From Anaerolineae bacterium (GTDB lineage: Bacteria; Chloroflexota; Anaerolineae; UBA1429), in assembly GCA_007118555.1 (NCBI GenBank), contig SKRJ01000267.1:1-20044 (forward strand): DNA of 20,044 nt, given 5' to 3'. Numbering within the stretch: the first letter of the stretch is position 1; each line of letters starts with the position of its first letter. Positions 1 to 7,558 of this stretch are shown here, in pieces. The notes under the pieces were generated by a model. It made no database searches. It was not told where the DNA came from and saw only the letters and a list, made by a program, of their open reading frames with translations. The position numbers and the translations under genes were made by a program.

Positions 1-141
1 ATCCGTGATGTGGCTCGGGCCGCCAAAAAGAGCGGCCAGCCGATTCTGCACCATGAGAGCGAGACCGAGCACATGTATTGCGTTGCCGATGGGGAGAACA
101 TGTACATCTACAGCTTGCCCAAACAGTCTGAGGAGCCGTAG
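1..141 (+). CDS. C-terminal end of an unidentified protein (partial)
   Basis: The first frame is open from the window edge to a TAG at 139-141 and gives 46 residues beginning IRDVARAAKKSGQPILHH and ending SLPKQSEEP. The start lies outside the window. The fragment is hydrophilic, with a His/Glu-rich stretch (HHESETEHMYCVADGENMY) and no signal for a membrane segment. I do not recognise the family, and 46 residues are too few to assign one. It converges on truB, whose stop lies 70 bases further on, so it belongs to a different transcription unit. The reading frame is supported by codon use like that of the neighbours and by stopping just before the convergent gene. A longer open frame overlaps it in another register from base 5 and cannot be fully excluded. 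Confidence 0.5.
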   Translation: MRDVARAAKKSGQPILHHESETEHMYCVADGENMYIYSLPKQSEEP

Positions 142-185
142 AGGGGGCCGCCGCGTGGCAAATCTCACGCGTCGCGCACATGCTT

Positions 186-213
186 TGAGCCCGCGAGCCG
201 ACAGCGGGCCTCA
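186..213. terminator. Hairpin between convergent genes, possible terminator
   Basis: TGAGCCCGC (186-194) can pair with GCGGG (204-208) plus CTCA (210-213), leaving one bulged C and a nine-base loop. The right arm overlaps the truB stop codon. It sits where a bidirectional terminator for the convergent genes is expected. There is no T-tract on either side, so intrinsic termination is uncertain. Confidence 0.3.
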
Positions 214-1107
214 GCCCGTCGCCAACACCTTGCGCGGGCGCCACAGACCGGGCCCCTCGCCGGGCACGAGCACCGCGATCAGCCTTTGCGCCGCATCATA
301 GGCACACAGGATCTCGCCAGAGACCGGCTCCGCCACGGCGATGCTGCGCCCGTGGCCCAGATCCTGCGCCTGCTCCTCGCTTACGGTTACCGCGGGCAGA
401 TGCCGCAGCGCGTCGTGCGGCTCGATCAGCCAGCGCCGCCAGCCCTCTGCCGCATCGGCCAGCGTCTCTAGCGTCACGGCCTGCTCCAGCGAGAAATGCC
501 CGATAGCGCTGCGCACGAGGCCCGAGAGATGGGCGCCCGTACCCGCCGCCTGCCCCAGGTCATGGGCCAGCGACCGAATATAGGTGCCTGCGCTGCATTC
601 GACCTCCAGAGAGAGATGGGGTGGCTCCCAATTGAGGATGTCCAGGCGATCGATGCGCACGGCTCGTGGCTCGCGCTCTACCGTTTGTCCGGCGCGGGCC
701 AGGCGATAGAGGGGCTGGCCGTCGCGCTTGAGCGCCGAATACATGGGGGGCACCTGCTCGATCTCGCCGCGGAACGGCGCCAGCAATCGTTCGAGCTGCT
801 CTCTGTTGAGGCCCGAGGCATCGCTCTCGGCGATCACACGGCCCTCGGCGTCCCATGTATCGGTCTCGATGCCAAAGGTGATCGTGGCGTGATAGACCTT
901 GGGCAGCCCCGAGACGTACTCGACCAGACGCGTGGCCTTGCCCACGCACACCAGCAGCACGCCTGTCGCCATGGGATCCAGTGTGCCCCCATGGCCCACC
1001 TGGCGCACGCCGGCGATCCGGCGCACCCGGGCCACCACATCGTGAGAGGTCCACTGGGCGGGCTTGTCGATGTTGAGGAAACCCAGCGGTGCAGACGGCT
1101 GGGTCAT
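211..1107 (-). CDS. truB: tRNA pseudouridine(55) synthase TruB
   Basis: TruB converts uridine 55 in the T-loop of tRNAs to pseudouridine in the cytoplasm. From the ATG at 1107 the protein is 298 residues, close to the usual 290-315. Family motifs appear in order: FLNIDKPAQWTSHDVV near the N terminus, HGGTLDPMATGVLLV with the catalytic Asp at about residue 44, IEQVPPMYSALKRDG in the substrate-binding insert, and CSAGTYIRSLAHDLG. A degenerate C-terminal PUA-like segment follows. An in-frame GTG at 1131 would add eight residues but has no Shine-Dalgarno. The ATG also has only a weak one, so I prefer it because IDKP then sits at the usual distance from the start. It is the last gene of the nusA operon, 47 bases after nrnA. 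Confidence 0.95.
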   Translation of the reverse strand: MTQPSAPLGFLNIDKPAQWTSHDVVARVRRIAGVRQVGHGGTLDPMATGVLLVCVGKATRLVEYVSGLPKVYHATITFGIETDTWDAEGRVIAESDASGLNREQLERLLAPFRGEIEQVPPMYSALKRDGQPLYRLARAGQTVEREPRAVRIDRLDILNWEPPHLSLEVECSAGTYIRSLAHDLGQAAGTGAHLSGLVRSAIGHFSLEQAVTLETLADAAEGWRRWLIEPHDALRHLPAVTVSEEQAQDLGHGRSIAVAEPVSGEILCAYDAAQRLIAVLVPGEGPGLWRPRKVLATG

Positions 1108-1154
1108 GGCAGCAAGACCTGTGAGGTGCACGAGGTAGCAAGGGCCATGAGACG

Positions 1155-2138
1155 CTATGCCGTCTCGCCGAGGGAGACGTGGAGCGCCTCCAGGAGGCTC
1201 TCGCGCACCTCTGACAGCTTGCCCGGCACCTGGCAGCCGGCCGCCTGCGGATGGCCGCCGCCGCCAAAGGCCTGGGCCACACCCGAGACGTCGACCCCCG
1301 GCTTGGAACGCAGGCTCACATCGATGATGCCGTCATCCTGCTCGGTCAGGAGCATGGCGACCTGGGCCTCGCGCACGGTGCTGAAAAAGGTGACCAGACC
1401 GCTGCTGGCGCCGCCGCCCACACCATGCTTTCGCTGAAGCTCCAGCGAAAGCTCGGCCCACAGCACGCCCTGGTTCAGCGTGGCGCCCGACAGGGCCGCG
1501 CCCCACACAGGCAGGGTGACGGCGGCCCGACGAAAGAACACCTGCTGGTTGATCTCGGTCAGGCGCGCGCCCGCTACCATCAGGCGCTGCGCCACGGCGA
1601 GGGCGTCGGGGGTGGTGTTGCTGGTGCGAAAGCCTTGAGTATCGGTGATGACGCCGGTCAGCAGACAGGTGGCGATGGTCGGATCGAGGGGTATCTCCAG
1701 ATGGTCGATCACCTCGAGCACCAGCATGGCGGTGGCAGGCACATCGGCGATCAGGTTGATGTCGCCAAAGCGGGGGTTGGTCCTGTGGTGATCGATCACG
1801 ACCAGGGGGCGCTCCCCCAGATCGTGATCGACATAGTGACGCCCCATGCGACGCCGATCGCCCGTGTCCACGGCAACGATCAGCTCGTCCTCATCCTCGG
1901 GCCCCCGGCTGGTAAAGGCCTCGGCGCCCGGCAAAAAGGTCACGTCATCGGGCGGCGGATCCTGGCAGGTGACGTGGGCGCGCAGCCCCTTGGCCCGCAG
2001 CGCCCACGCCAGACCCAGCGCCGAACCAATGGCATCGCCATCGGGGTCCACATGGGCGACGATCAGGATGCGTCGGACCTGCGACAGGGCCTGGGCAAAC
2101 TCATTCAGACTCGTCGGATTCAGCGTCTTGGTTGGCAT
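1155..2138 (-). CDS. nrnA: DHH/DHHA1 phosphoesterase, NrnA-like
   Basis: This is a bifunctional oligoribonuclease (nanoRNase) / pAp phosphatase-type enzyme that degrades very short RNAs and 3'-phosphoadenosine 5'-phosphate using metal ions. The 327 residues carry the DHH motifs HVDPDGDAIGS (29-39), DTGDRRRMG (91-99), IDHH (115-118) and GVITDTQGFRTS (162-173). The C-terminal DHHA1 signature FGGGGHPQAAG is at 291-301. The length matches NrnA (about 310-340). The frame is open upstream to 2369, but the ATG at 2138 follows an AAGGA-type ribosome site (GAAGGAACAGG). That start overlaps the 3' end of rbfA by 38 bases in another frame, which suggests translational coupling. Position between rbfA and truB is common in Gram-positive-like operons. 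The pAp versus nanoRNA specificity cannot be read from the sequence. Confidence 0.93.
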   Translation of the reverse strand: MPTKTLNPTSLNEFAQALSQVRRILIVAHVDPDGDAIGSALGLAWALRAKGLRAHVTCQDPPPDDVTFLPGAEAFTSRGPEDEDELIVAVDTGDRRRMGRHYVDHDLGERPLVVIDHHRTNPRFGDINLIADVPATAMLVLEVIDHLEIPLDPTIATCLLTGVITDTQGFRTSNTTPDALAVAQRLMVAGARLTEINQQVFFRRAAVTLPVWGAALSGATLNQGVLWAELSLELQRKHGVGGGASSGLVTFFSTVREAQVAMLLTEQDDGIIDVSLRSKPGVDVSGVAQAFGGGGHPQAAGCQVPGKLSEVRESLLEALHVSLGETA

Positions 2139-2526
2139 CCTGTTCCTTCGCGTCCTGGTCGTGCACACCCTGGTCACGCTCAACTTGTTCGCGGGCAATC
2201 TGGTCGAAAAGCTGATCCATATGCTCGCCATACTGCCACGATCTGTCGATACGAAAGGCCAACTGCGGCGTAAACCGCCACGACAGGCGTTGCGCCAGTT
2301 CACGTCGCAGCAGCCCCTTGGCGCTCTCGAGGCCTTCCAGCCCCTCTTGCAGGGCTTCTTCGCCCTCAAAGGAGGCTACATAAACTCGAGCGAAACGACG
2401 ATCCTGAGTCAACTCGACCTCGGTCACCGTGAGGGCCGCGACCCGGGGGTCGCGCACCCTCTCACGCAGCAGCAGGGTCAGTTGCTGCTGGATAAAGCTC
2501 TCTGCTCGTTCTTTGCGATGTAGCAT
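2101..2526 (-). CDS. rbfA: Ribosome-binding factor A
   Basis: RbfA is a small KH-fold assembly factor that binds the immature 30S subunit and helps 16S rRNA 5'-end maturation and cold adaptation. The 141 residues begin MLHRKERAESFIQQQLTLLL. They contain the family stretches RVRDPRVAALTVTEVELTQDRRFARVYVA and the second helix region GLLRRELAQRLSWRFTPQLAFRID, followed by SWQYGEHMDQLF. The last 25 or so residues are an acidic Asp/Gln/Glu tail (DQDAKEQDANQDAESDESE) beyond the core fold. The start ATG at 2526 follows GGAA about nine bases upstream and lies 33 bases after infB. Its 3' end overlaps the nrnA start by 38 bases. Confidence 0.93.
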   Translation of the reverse strand: MLHRKERAESFIQQQLTLLLRERVRDPRVAALTVTEVELTQDRRFARVYVASFEGEEALQEGLEGLESAKGLLRRELAQRLSWRFTPQLAFRIDRSWQYGEHMDQLFDQIAREQVERDQGVHDQDAKEQDANQDAESDESE

Positions 2527-2559
2527 GATCTATTCCATATCCGCAGACCGAGGCCGGCT

Positions 2560-4461
2560 CTATCGAACCTGCTCTCGGGTGTAAAACTCAATGATGTCGT
2601 CCTCTTGGATGTCAGACGCACCATCGACTCCGATGCCGCACTCGAGGCCGGTATTGACCTCACGCACGTCCTCGGTGAACCGCTTGAGCGACGAGATACG
2701 CCCCTGATGGATGACCTCGCCGTCGCGCACGATGCGCCCGGTGGCGTTACGCAGGCCTTTACCTTCGATGATCTGCGAGCCGGCGATCACGCCCACGCGC
2801 GAGATGCGGAACACCTGTCGCACGATGGCCTTGCCCTGCAGGACATCCTCAAACACCGGCTCTAGCATGCCGGTGAGAGCCTTTTCCACGTCCTCGATCA
2901 CACGATAGATGATGTTGTAGCGGCGAATGCTCACGCCCTCGTTCTCGGCCAGGCGCTCGGCCGCCGGATCGATGCCGACGTTAAAGGCAATGATGATGGC
3001 ACCTGCTGCCACGGCCAGGTTGACGTCGGACTCGCCTACGTTGCCCACGCCCTCGTGCACAAAGTGCACCGACAGGCCCTCGACCTCGATCTGCTCCAGC
3101 GAGCTCTTGATCGGCTCGATACTGCCCTGCACGTCGGCCTTGAGCACAAGATTGAGCGTCTGCACCTGGCCGGCCTGCGCCTGGGCATAGATCTCTTCCA
3201 GCGTCATGGCAGGCGTCGATGCAGGACCCTGCTCTTGGCTCTCCTGGGCGAGTCTCTCGGCGATGTTCCGCGCGGTGCGCTCGTTCTCGACGACACGGAA
3301 CGTATCACCTGCGCCTGGTATACCGCGCAAACCAATCACGACAACGGGCGTAGAAGGCTCGGCCCGGGTAATGGGCTCGTTCTTGTAGTCGAACATGGCC
3401 CGGACCTTGCCATACACCTGGCCCACAGAGAGCGCATCCCCGGTCTCGAGGGTACCCTCTTGCACAAGCAGGGTGGCGGTAGAGCCACGGGCTCGATCCA
3501 TGCGCCCCTCGATCACGGTCCCCTCGGCGGATCGGCGCGGGTTGGCCTTGAGGTCGGCGATCTCGGCGACCAGAAGAATGTTCTCCATCAAGGCATCGAT
3601 GTTCATCCTCTGCCGGGCCGACACCGGAACGACGATGGTTTCGCCGCCCCAATCCTCAGGCACCAGGCCCAGATCGGCGAGCTGCTGCTTGACATGATCC
3701 GGGTTGGCCGAAGGGAGATCCATCTTGTTGAGAGCCACGATAATGGGCACCTGAGCAGAGCGGGCGTGGTCGATAGCCTCGCGGGTCTGGGGCTGCACGC
3801 CATCGTCGGCCGCCACCACCAGCACGGCAATGTCCGTCACGCTGGCGCCTCGGGCGCGCATGGCGGCAAAGGCCTCGTGCCCCGGCGTATCTACAAAGGT
3901 AATCGTGCCGCCTTCCAGGTCCACCTGATAGGCGCCGATGTGCTGGGTGATGCCGCCGGCCTCGGTCGTCTGCACGCTGGCTTCGCGGATCACATCCAAC
4001 AGCGAGGTCTTGCCATGGTCCACATGCCCCAAGATGGTCACCACGGGAGGCCGTGTTTTGAGGTACTTGAGCTCTTCGGGGGCATACTCACGTTGCTTTT
4101 TGGCGGCAGCCACAGGGGTAACGAGCTCTTCCTGTTCTTCGACCGTGGGCTCTTCGACGGTGGGCTCGACCACGGTATAGCCCATATCCTCGGCGATAAT
4201 GGCGGCCGTATCATAGTCGATCTGCTGGTTGATGTTCGCCATCACACCGGCGTTCATCAACTCTTTGATCAGATCGATCGGGCTGCGCGACATCAGATCG
4301 GCCAACTCACGCACGGTAATGCTGGCCGGCAACTCGATTTCCTTGACCTGCGGCTCTTGATCATTGTCAGAGGCAACCGTTTCCCGGTCAGCAGCCTGGC
4401 CAGCGGAGGCGGGCCTTCCGTTGCCACGATTCGATCTATTCGTACGAGTTTGTCGTTTCAT
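2560..4461 (-). CDS. infB: Translation initiation factor IF-2
   Basis: IF-2 is the GTPase that places fMet-tRNA on the 30S subunit and promotes 50S joining. The 633-residue protein has a short N-terminal region with an IF2_N-like helical module (about 45-100, [23 protein letters not shown]). It is followed by the G domain: G1 GHVDHGKT (145-152), G2 GGITQHIG (169-176), G3 DTPGH (191-195), G4 NKMD (245-248), G5 SAR. Domain II, domain III and the C-terminal fMet-tRNA-binding domain (ending [21 protein letters not shown]) are all present. The N-terminal extension is much shorter than in enterobacteria. The ATG at 4461 has an excellent AAGGAGG site six to seven bases upstream. It lies 301 bases after ylxR, an unusually long gap for this operon. 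Confidence 0.97.
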   Translation of the reverse strand: MKRQTRTNRSNRGNGRPASAGQAADRETVASDNDQEPQVKEIELPASITVRELADLMSRSPIDLIKELMNAGVMANINQQIDYDTAAIIAEDMGYTVVEPTVEEPTVEEQEELVTPVAAAKKQREYAPEELKYLKTRPPVVTILGHVDHGKTSLLDVIREASVQTTEAGGITQHIGAYQVDLEGGTITFVDTPGHEAFAAMRARGASVTDIAVLVVAADDGVQPQTREAIDHARSAQVPIIVALNKMDLPSANPDHVKQQLADLGLVPEDWGGETIVVPVSARQRMNIDALMENILLVAEIADLKANPRRSAEGTVIEGRMDRARGSTATLLVQEGTLETGDALSVGQVYGKVRAMFDYKNEPITRAEPSTPVVVIGLRGIPGAGDTFRVVENERTARNIAERLAQESQEQGPASTPAMTLEEIYAQAQAGQVQTLNLVLKADVQGSIEPIKSSLEQIEVEGLSVHFVHEGVGNVGESDVNLAVAAGAIIIAFNVGIDPAAERLAENEGVSIRRYNIIYRVIEDVEKALTGMLEPVFEDVLQGKAIVRQVFRISRVGVIAGSQIIEGKGLRNATGRIVRDGEVIHQGRISSLKRFTEDVREVNTGLECGIGVDGASDIQEDDIIEFYTREQVR

Positions 4462-4762
4462 AGGACTCCTCCTTCATTCCGTCGGTTAGGACGCCGGCGC
4501 GCGTGCGCCCGCAAGGGCATAGTCTATCGATTGGTGGTCCTGGAAAGTGCAGGCAGCAGCCGGCAGAGCGCCGTGGAGTGGCCGGTCAGGTGGGATAGAG
4601 AGGAGTCGACTATGCCAGATCAGCAAGTGATCATGGTAACCCTCTCTCCCAGAGTTCTCTCGGCTATGCCTCTCTCAAGATGCTCGTACATCTCTCCATT
4701 CATCCAACCATGCTCAAGCGCAGGCAGTGGCTCACAGTTTCTGTACCACAGAGGCTTTTGCT
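4462..4762. other. Gene-poor gap between ylxR and infB
   Basis: I recognise no gene in this 301-base stretch on either strand. Many bacteria carry ylxQ (an L7Ae-like RNA-binding protein) here, but no such frame is visible. On the minus strand the only ATG frame with any shape is 27 codons, at 4620-4703. It begins MNGEMYEHLERGIAERTLGE, lacks a clear ribosome site and is probably chance. A small dyad GATCA-gcaag-TGATC lies at 4618-4632. I found no convincing -35/-10 pair for infB. The infB Shine-Dalgarno lies at the 3' end. The segment may be a long untranslated spacer or the remnant of a lost gene. Confidence 0.5.
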
Positions 4763-5059
4763 TCACGCCTGCGAAGGTTCCTCGGCGTGTTTCCTCTCGA
4801 GTTCCTCGGCATACTCATGCAGTTGGGCCAGGTCTTGCGGTGAGGGCGTAACCCGCAGGGCACGCCCTATACGCCGCTCCTTGAGCGCCACCTGCCAACA
4901 AGCAGGATCCGCGCAGAGATAGGCCCCGCGTCCAGAGCGTTTGCCGGTCTCGTCCACCAGGACGTGACCCTCGGGGGTGCGCACAAGCCGAATCAGCGTG
5001 CGCTTTTCCCCCGTCTGGCGGCAGGCTATACAGGTTCTCTGCGGCTTTTTTCTTGCCAT
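4763..5059 (-). CDS. ylxR: YlxR family (DUF448) RNA-binding protein
   Basis: The 98-residue protein shows the YlxR hallmarks: RTCIACRQTGEKRTLIRLVR near the N terminus, then GHVLVDETGKRSGRGAYLCADPACW with the GRGAYLC signature, then a basic helix KERRIGRALR. YlxR proteins are small nucleic-acid-binding proteins. In some bacteria they interact with RNase P RNA or act as nucleoid-associated regulators. The four cysteines (CIAC and CADPAC) might hold a metal, but this is not established for the family. The ATG at 5059 follows GGGAG at five bases and lies 15 bases after the nusA stop, the standard nusA-ylxR arrangement. The C-terminal 20 residues are acidic and variable. Confidence 0.92.
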   Translation of the reverse strand: MARKKPQRTCIACRQTGEKRTLIRLVRTPEGHVLVDETGKRSGRGAYLCADPACWQVALKERRIGRALRVTPSPQDLAQLHEYAEELERKHAEEPSQA

Positions 5060-5074
5060 ATCACTCCCGCAGCC

Positions 5075-6985
5075 CTACTCGTCGTAATCCTCGTCCCAGT
5101 CTCGGTTGCCCGAGCGCTTGTGACGCTTGCGAGCCACTACGCGCCCCAGCCGCTCGTCATACACGAATCGGCGATCTCTGCGGCGCCTGCCTCTGTCGCC
5201 TCCGCGAGACGAGTCATCATCCTCATCGTCGTCCTCGTCATAGTCCGGCAGGTCCTCTTCCAGCTCAAAGCTGAGCTCGTCAGACTCTTCCTCTGGCATC
5301 TCGCGCTCGTCGCGATCCACTTTGCTAGCCATCTCTGTCGCCAAAATCTCCTGTTCCGATTCAGGCTCTTGATCCCACGACTCGGCATCCTCTGCAACGT
5401 CAGATTCTGCGGCCTCAGCCTCTGAGGTCTCATCCTCGGCCGCAGTTTCTGCGACCGCAGTTTCTGCGACCGCATCTTCGATCGCGTCCTCAGCGTCTGC
5501 ATCCTCTGCAGCCTCAACTTCTGCCTCTTCGGCGACCCCAGGTTCTTCGGCCGCACCAGCGGCCGCAGCAGCGGCCGCGGCCTCGGGCTCCGTGGCCTCA
5601 AACTCGGGCGTCTCCGCCTCTGGGGTCTCGGTCTCCAGCGCCTCGAGCTCGGCCTCTGGCTCTACGAGTTCCTCCGCCTTGAGAGTGTCCTCAGGCTCGG
5701 GCTCAGTGGCCTCTACCGCCTCGGGCTCGGACTCTTCCGCAAGCGTATGCTCATCGACGATCTCTGGCATCTCGACCGGCGCCTCGGCAGAGGTCTCTTG
5801 CTCCAGGAGATCCTCATCGTCTTCCTCTTCCAGCATGGCCGCTTCTGCCTCGGCCAACAGGGCAGCCGCGGCAAGTCGCGCCTCTTGGCGCTCGCGATCG
5901 CGCTCGGCGGCGGCCTCCATCTCGGCGGCCAGTTGCTCCGCCTCTTCGGCCGCTTCAGACTCGCTCTTGATATCGATCCGCCAGCCAGTCAGCTTGGCGG
6001 CCAGACGCGCGTTCTGTCCCTCTTTGCCGATGGCCAGAGAGAGCGCCCGGTCCGGCACAATGACCTTGGCGGCCTTTTCGTCGCGATTGAGGTATACCTC
6101 GGTCACCTTGGCCGGGCTCAGGGCGTTGGCGATAAAGACCTGCTCGTCACGCGACCATTCGACGACGTCGATCTTTTCGCCGGCCAGCTCGTTGACGATA
6201 TTCTGAATGCGCACGCCGCGCATACCGACGCACGAGCCCACCGGGTCGACGCCAGACTGGAGCGCCGCGACAGCCACCTTGGAGCGGTAGCCCGGCTCGC
6301 GGGCAATCGCCTTGACCTCTACGGTGCCGTTATAGATCTCGGGCACTTCGAGCTCGAGCAGGCGCCTCAAGAGATCGGGGTGGGTGCGCGATACCGTTAT
6401 CTGCGGACCGCGCGCTGTGCGCTCGACCGAGACGATATAGACGCGAATCCTCTGGCCCACACGATAATGCTCGCGAGCGATCTGCTCGCTACGGGGCAGT
6501 ACCGCCTCGGCCTTGCCCAGGCTCACTCCCACCGTGCGCGTGCGCACGTCGACCTCGCGCACGATACCGTTGACGAGCTCCTCGGCGCGCTCTGCATATT
6601 CGGCATAGACTGAATCGCGCTCGGCCTCACGGATGCGCTGCGTGATCACCTGCTTGGCCGTCTGCGCGGCAATACGCCCAAAGTCCCGTGGCATGACCTC
6701 CACATCGACGAAATCGCCCAGCGCGGCCGCTGGATCGAGCAGGCGCGCTTCGGCAGGCGTGATCTCGTTGCGTTCGTCCTCGATCTCTTCCACCACTTGC
6801 TTTTTCACGTATACGCGGGCCTTGCCGGTGCGGCGGTCGAGCTCAACCTTGACGTTCTGACTGGGGCCATAGTTGCGCTTGTACGCCGAAACGAGCGCCA
6901 TTTCGATTGCCTCGATGATAACATCAGGCGCGAGATTTCGATCTGCACTGAGTTGCGTGATGGCGATCTCGAACTCGCTTTTCAT
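5075..6985 (-). CDS. nusA: Transcription termination/antitermination factor NusA with long acidic tail
   Basis: NusA binds RNA polymerase and nascent RNA, stimulating pausing and intrinsic termination and taking part in antitermination. The order is N-terminal RNAP-binding domain (1-130), S1 domain (about 135-200), KH1 (about 205-285, with [18 protein letters not shown]) and KH2 (about 290-345, with [17 protein letters not shown]). Residues 341-636 form a tail of nearly 300 residues dominated by Glu, Ala, Asp and Thr. It includes a seven-Ala run and [14 protein letters not shown] repeats, and ends in an Arg-rich patch ([10 protein letters not shown]) and a final acidic DWDEDYDE. The core is the usual 340-350 residues, so the tail nearly doubles the protein. 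The ATG at 6985 has AGGAG at four bases. It is the first gene of the operon; rimP, the common neighbour, is absent. Confidence 0.96.
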   Translation of the reverse strand: MKSEFEIAITQLSADRNLAPDVIIEAIEMALVSAYKRNYGPSQNVKVELDRRTGKARVYVKKQVVEEIEDERNEITPAEARLLDPAAALGDFVDVEVMPRDFGRIAAQTAKQVITQRIREAERDSVYAEYAERAEELVNGIVREVDVRTRTVGVSLGKAEAVLPRSEQIAREHYRVGQRIRVYIVSVERTARGPQITVSRTHPDLLRRLLELEVPEIYNGTVEVKAIAREPGYRSKVAVAALQSGVDPVGSCVGMRGVRIQNIVNELAGEKIDVVEWSRDEQVFIANALSPAKVTEVYLNRDEKAAKVIVPDRALSLAIGKEGQNARLAAKLTGWRIDIKSESEAAEEAEQLAAEMEAAAERDRERQEARLAAAALLAEAEAAMLEEEDDEDLLEQETSAEAPVEMPEIVDEHTLAEESEPEAVEATEPEPEDTLKAEELVEPEAELEALETETPEAETPEFEATEPEAAAAAAAAGAAEEPGVAEEAEVEAAEDADAEDAIEDAVAETAVAETAAEDETSEAEAAESDVAEDAESWDQEPESEQEILATEMASKVDRDEREMPEEESDELSFELEEDLPDYDEDDDEDDDSSRGGDRGRRRRDRRFVYDERLGRVVARKRHKRSGNRDWDEDYDE

Positions 6986-7072
6986 ACTACTCCTGACCTC
7001 CCATAGCCCCCAAACCCCGTCAATAACAGAAAAAGTGGGATGAGAACGCCCACTTTGCCCATGCGCATCTTT
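6986..7072 (-). promoter_or_regulatory. nusA operon 5' leader
   Basis: This is the presumed untranslated leader, about 87 nt, from the predicted start point near 7072 to the base before the nusA ATG. Reading along the minus strand it contains an intrinsic-terminator-like hairpin, then G-tracts at 7018-7015, 7011-7007 and 7002-7000, then the AGGAG ribosome site at 6994-6990. No small open frame is obvious. The layout suggests premature termination as a control point, but the sequence does not show what would relieve it. Confidence 0.5.
7028..7056 (-). terminator. Intrinsic terminator in the nusA leader (possible attenuator)
   Basis: On the minus strand AAAGTGGG (7056-7049) pairs perfectly with CCCACTTT (7039-7032) around a nine-base loop, and the transcript continues TTCTGTTATTG. 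This 8-bp stem with a U-rich 3' side lies downstream of a good promoter (7079-7107) and about 43 bases before the nusA start. It would therefore act within the nusA transcript rather than only ending trxA, which has its own terminator at 7153-7180. Confidence 0.65.
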
Positions 7073-7078
7073 GACAAT

Positions 7079-7107
7079 AGTATAGCATCAAGCGGCATCT
7101 GGAGCAA
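7079..7107 (-). promoter_or_regulatory. Sigma70-type promoter for the nusA operon
   Basis: On the minus strand TTGCTC (7107-7102) is followed by a 17-base spacer and TATACT (7084-7079). The -10 matches the consensus at five of six positions and the spacing is ideal. The start point is expected near 7072, just upstream of the leader hairpin. It is the only strong promoter found between the trxA terminator and nusA. Confidence 0.65.
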
Positions 7108-7152
7108 ATGTTTACCGTTTCCAGCACCTGCCTGGGTCAAGACCGTACAGAG

Positions 7153-7180
7153 AACGAAAGACGCCCCACGGGCGGGCGTC
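7153..7180 (-). terminator. Intrinsic terminator after trxA
   Basis: On the minus strand GACGCCC (7180-7174) pairs with GGGCGTC (7166-7160) around a seven-base loop and is followed by TTTCGTTCT. It begins about 28 bases after the trxA stop and fits a rho-independent terminator for the csoR-trxA unit. Confidence 0.7.
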
Positions 7181-7207
7181 CCACTCTCGGCCAGCGATGC
7201 CTTGGGA

Positions 7208-7522
7208 TCAGAGATGCGCCTGGAGCTTGGCCTCCAGCACGGCATGAGGCATGTACCCCGGCAGCATCTCCTGCAGTTCACCGTCGCAGAATACTGCCAT
7301 CGTGGGCAGGTTCAGGACGTCGTAGCGCATGGCGAGATCGGGATAAGCCTCTACATCCACCTTGACTATGTCCAGCTGCTCGGCGTACTTTTCGTCGATA
7401 CGCGCCAGGATGGGCTCCATCATCTTGCAGGGCCCACACCATTCGGCCCAAAAGTCCACCAGCACAGGCCGCTCGGCTTGTAGTACGTCGGCCTCCCAAT
7501 GGTCTATTGTCGTTACCCTCAC
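7208..7522 (-). CDS. trxA: Thioredoxin
   Basis: A single-domain thioredoxin that reduces protein disulfides in the cytoplasm. From the GTG at 7522 it is 104 residues, the usual length. FWAEWCGPCKMM carries the redox Cys pair at 29 and 32, VDVEAYPDLAMRYDVLNLPTMAVF carries the cis-Pro loop (Pro 73), and the C-terminal helix AVLEAKLQAHL completes the fold. The frame extends to an ATG at 7555, but that codon has no usable ribosome site. The GTG is preceded by a perfect AGGAGG at 7533-7528 with five-base spacing, so I chose it. It follows the CsoR-family gene by 36 bases and shares its promoter, implying that thioredoxin output responds to the CsoR-type sensor. Confidence 0.93.
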   Translation of the reverse strand: MRVTTIDHWEADVLQAERPVLVDFWAEWCGPCKMMEPILARIDEKYAEQLDIVKVDVEAYPDLAMRYDVLNLPTMAVFCDGELQEMLPGYMPHAVLEAKLQAHL

Positions 7523-7533
7523 TTGCTCCTCCT
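7523..7533 (-). promoter_or_regulatory. Shine-Dalgarno deciding the trxA GTG start
   Basis: AGGAGG on the minus strand at 7533-7528 lies five bases before the GTG at 7522, whereas the upstream in-frame ATG at 7555 has no spaced Shine-Dalgarno. This supports a 104-residue product. Confidence 0.7.
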
Positions 7534-7558
7534 GCTGGCTCTGCGATCCGACCATGCC

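Noticed and set aside
496..1437. 313-codon plus-strand frame over truB and nrnA
   Set aside because: It spans the junction of two well-supported minus-strand genes and has no family signal.
4620..4703. 27-codon minus-strand frame in the ylxR-infB gap as a leader peptide
   Set aside because: No clear ribosome site and no regulatory codon run; kept only as a note in the gap entry.
3055..4851. 598-codon open frame on the plus strand opposite infB
   Set aside because: It is antisense to infB, whose protein matches IF-2 end to end. The translation is His/Gly/Arg-rich with no family motif, as expected from a high-GC antisense frame.
5440..5590. Short repeats in the nusA 3' half as a CRISPR or mobile repeat
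   Set aside because: The repeats are codon-phase Ala/Glu/Thr runs inside a continuous reading frame, without spacers.
7071..7093. TTGACA on the plus strand at 7071-7076 as a promoter
   Set aside because: No -10-like hexamer is found 16-18 bases downstream and no plus-strand gene follows; it falls inside the minus-strand nusA promoter and leader.
7523..7555. ATG at 7555 as the thioredoxin start
   Set aside because: It has no spaced ribosome site, while the GTG at 7522 has AGGAGG at five bases and gives the standard thioredoxin length.
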